Shown here in pieces: positions 12,099 through 13,210 of a stretch of DNA of 13,210 nucleotides. Origin of the DNA: an uncultured Pseudoxanthomonas sp. (GTDB taxonomy: Bacteria; Pseudomonadota; Gammaproteobacteria; Xanthomonadales; Xanthomonadaceae); NCBI GenBank assembly GCA_946886405.1, contig CAMPIO010000094.1, positions 1 to 13,210 of the forward strand. The letters are read 5' to 3'. Under the pieces are notes generated by a model, which was not told the DNA's origin, did not search any database, and worked only from the letters and a program-made list of their open reading frames with translations. Position numbers and translations under genes: made by a program. Within the stretch, counting starts at the first letter, position 1; every line of letters starts with the position of its first letter.

Positions 12099-13210
12099 TT
12101 CTTCTGGAAATCCGACGGCTTCGGCAGCTCGACAGGTACGCCATTCGCATCGCACGTGCCTGCAGCGCACAGGCGCGCGCGCAATGCGGGCGTGGCCTGC
12201 ACGATGAAGTGGTAGATCGCGTTCTGTTCGACGGTGCCGCGCACGGCGTCGCTACCGGGCCCGATGGCCCAGATGCCGACGTCTTCGCCGCCGTGTGATT
12301 CCGATTTCAGGGGCACCAGCGCTTCCTGCAGGTAATCCGGATGCTCCGTGTCGACGTGGCTCAGGTCGGGCCGACCTTCCGACGGTTCGACGCTGCTGGG
12401 CGCATGCAGGAATTTCTTGGGCCCGGCTGGCTGCCGGTTGCTGGCGCCGGTGTAACCGGGACCGTTGGCATACGTCAGCGTAGTGAATGTCTGTCCATTC
12501 TGGTCGCGGGCGAGATCGCCGGGCGTGTCGTCTTCGCCTCCCTGGCCGCGCACCTTGCCGAGGATGGGATTGCCGCGCACGGGATAGCCGACGAAGTTGA
12601 GCGTGTGCGAGTGGTCGGCGGTGACCAGGATCAGCGTGTCGTCGGGCGAGGTCGCTCCGAGCGCGGCCTGCACGGCGTCGGACATCGCCACGGTCTCGTC
12701 GAGCGCGCGGTAGGCGTTGCCATAGTGGTTGGCGTGGTCGATGCGCGCGCCTTCGACCAGCAGCACGAAGCCTTCCTGGTTGCGCGACAGCGTTTGGACG
12801 GCGACGCGCGTCAGTTCGGCCAACGAAGGCTCGCCTTGTGCGTCCTTTCGGCGGTCGTGTTCGAACTGCATGTGGTCGTACTCGAACAGGCCCAGCAATT
12901 GCGGCGCGTCGGCTGCGGCCTGCAACTGCTGCGTGTTGGTGACGTAAGCACCCTGTGGATGCGATTGCTTCCACTCTGCGACGAGATTGCGACCGTCGAG
13001 GCGCTGGCCGACCTTGTCGTCCTCTTCGGGATCACGCACATCGATAGGCAGGAACTCGCCGCGACCACCACCCAGCACCACCGTGGGGCCGTGTCCGAAG
13101 CGTGCGGCGGACAGCAGCTGCTGGGCGATGTCCTTGCAGCCCGCCTCGATGGCGTCCGGCGGCAGGTCCGTGTCGTTCTCCCAGTCGCGATGCGAGACAT
13201 GCGCGTAGGT
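12095..13210 (-). CDS. Alkaline phosphatase (PhoA superfamily), N-terminus beyond the window
   Basis: The last 371 residues of an alkaline phosphatase; the frame stays open to the right edge, so the signal peptide and the nucleophilic serine are not visible. Counting from the edge, it starts TYAHVSHRDWEND (1-13), then GCKDIAQQLL (24-33) and VVLGGGRGEFLP (43-54), as in the family. Metal ligands match E. coli PhoA in order and spacing: Glu153, Asp158 and His162 in EGARIDHANH (Glu322, Asp327, His331), Asp199-His200 in TADHSH (Asp369-His370), and His306 in SHGGEDVG (His412). These bind two Zn and one Mg, and the enzyme releases phosphate from monoesters in the periplasm. The DHSH form resembles the animal/marine type. 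A GTG at 13081 is not a start. No phosphate-regulon box can be checked here. Confidence 0.95.
   Translation of the reverse strand, partial: TYAHVSHRDWENDTDLPPDAIEAGCKDIAQQLLSAARFGHGPTVVLGGGRGEFLPIDVRDPEEDDKVGQRLDGRNLVAEWKQSHPQGAYVTNTQQLQAAADAPQLLGLFEYDHMQFEHDRRKDAQGEPSLAELTRVAVQTLSRNQEGFVLLVEGARIDHANHYGNAYRALDETVAMSDAVQAALGATSPDDTLILVTADHSHTLNFVGYPVRGNPILGKVRGQGGEDDTPGDLARDQNGQTFTTLTYANGPGYTGASNRQPAGPKKFLHAPSSVEPSEGRPDLSHVDTEHPDYLQEALVPLKSESHGGEDVGIWAIGPGSDAVRGTVEQNAIYHFIVQATPALRARLCAAGTCDANGVPVELPKPSDFQKK

Noticed and set aside
1..13210. Prophage, integrative element, defence island or biosynthetic cluster
   Set aside because: No integrase, recombinase, toxin-antitoxin, nuclease, tRNA or modular synthase genes are visible; GC content and codon style appear even apart from the ArsR promoter.

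Overview
The window is high-GC chromosomal DNA from a gammaproteobacterium, most likely of the Xanthomonadaceae/Lysobacteraceae (Pseudoxanthomonas, Stenotrophomonas, Lysobacter or a relative). This rests on the protein styles (DUF885 lipoprotein, exported DUF2785 protein, GcvA-like LysR regulator) and on a GTAG-headed REP-like palindrome resembling the Stenotrophomonas SMAG repeats. It is inferred from reading, not from a search.

Layout. 23-1834 (-): DUF885 lipoprotein with a putative metallohydrolase motif, divergent from 1949-2299 (+), a GFA/CENP-V-type zinc protein. 2330-3214 (+): exported DUF2785 protein. It converges on 3227-4165 (-), a LysR regulator, which is divergent from 4272-5168 (+), a DMT/EamA exporter. 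5175-6572 (-): a cupin-like plus DUF2867 protein, transcribed behind 6591-6920 (-), an ArsR/SdpR-type repressor with an AT-rich palindromic promoter. 7010-7918 (-): exported cyclophilin-type peptidyl-prolyl isomerase. 8050-8415 and 8412-9332 (+): a PadR regulator overlapping a multi-pass 'Sensor' membrane protein. 9434-10681 (-): intracellular polyhydroxybutyrate depolymerase PhaZ. 10762-11370 (-): SAM-dependent methyltransferase, divergent from 11470-11886 (+), a small CopD/HemJ-family membrane protein. 12095-13210 (-): alkaline phosphatase, cut by the right edge.

There is no single large system here. The window is a series of small regulator-target modules (LysR/EamA, ArsR/cupin-DUF2867, PadR/Sensor) mixed with exported enzymes. 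Several intergenic spaces hold well-formed inverted repeats: candidate operators at divergent promoters, and hairpins at all four convergent gene junctions, three of which run over stop codons. The 3' end also carries a REP-like inverted pair whose two hairpins differ only by base-pair-preserving changes in the stem.

No stretch above 300 bases lacks a gene; the longest gap is 11887-12094, filled largely by the REP pair. I see no tRNA, rRNA, CRISPR array, transposase, integrase or attachment site. The least described parts are the ArsR-controlled cupin-DUF2867 fusion and the internally duplicated Sensor protein.
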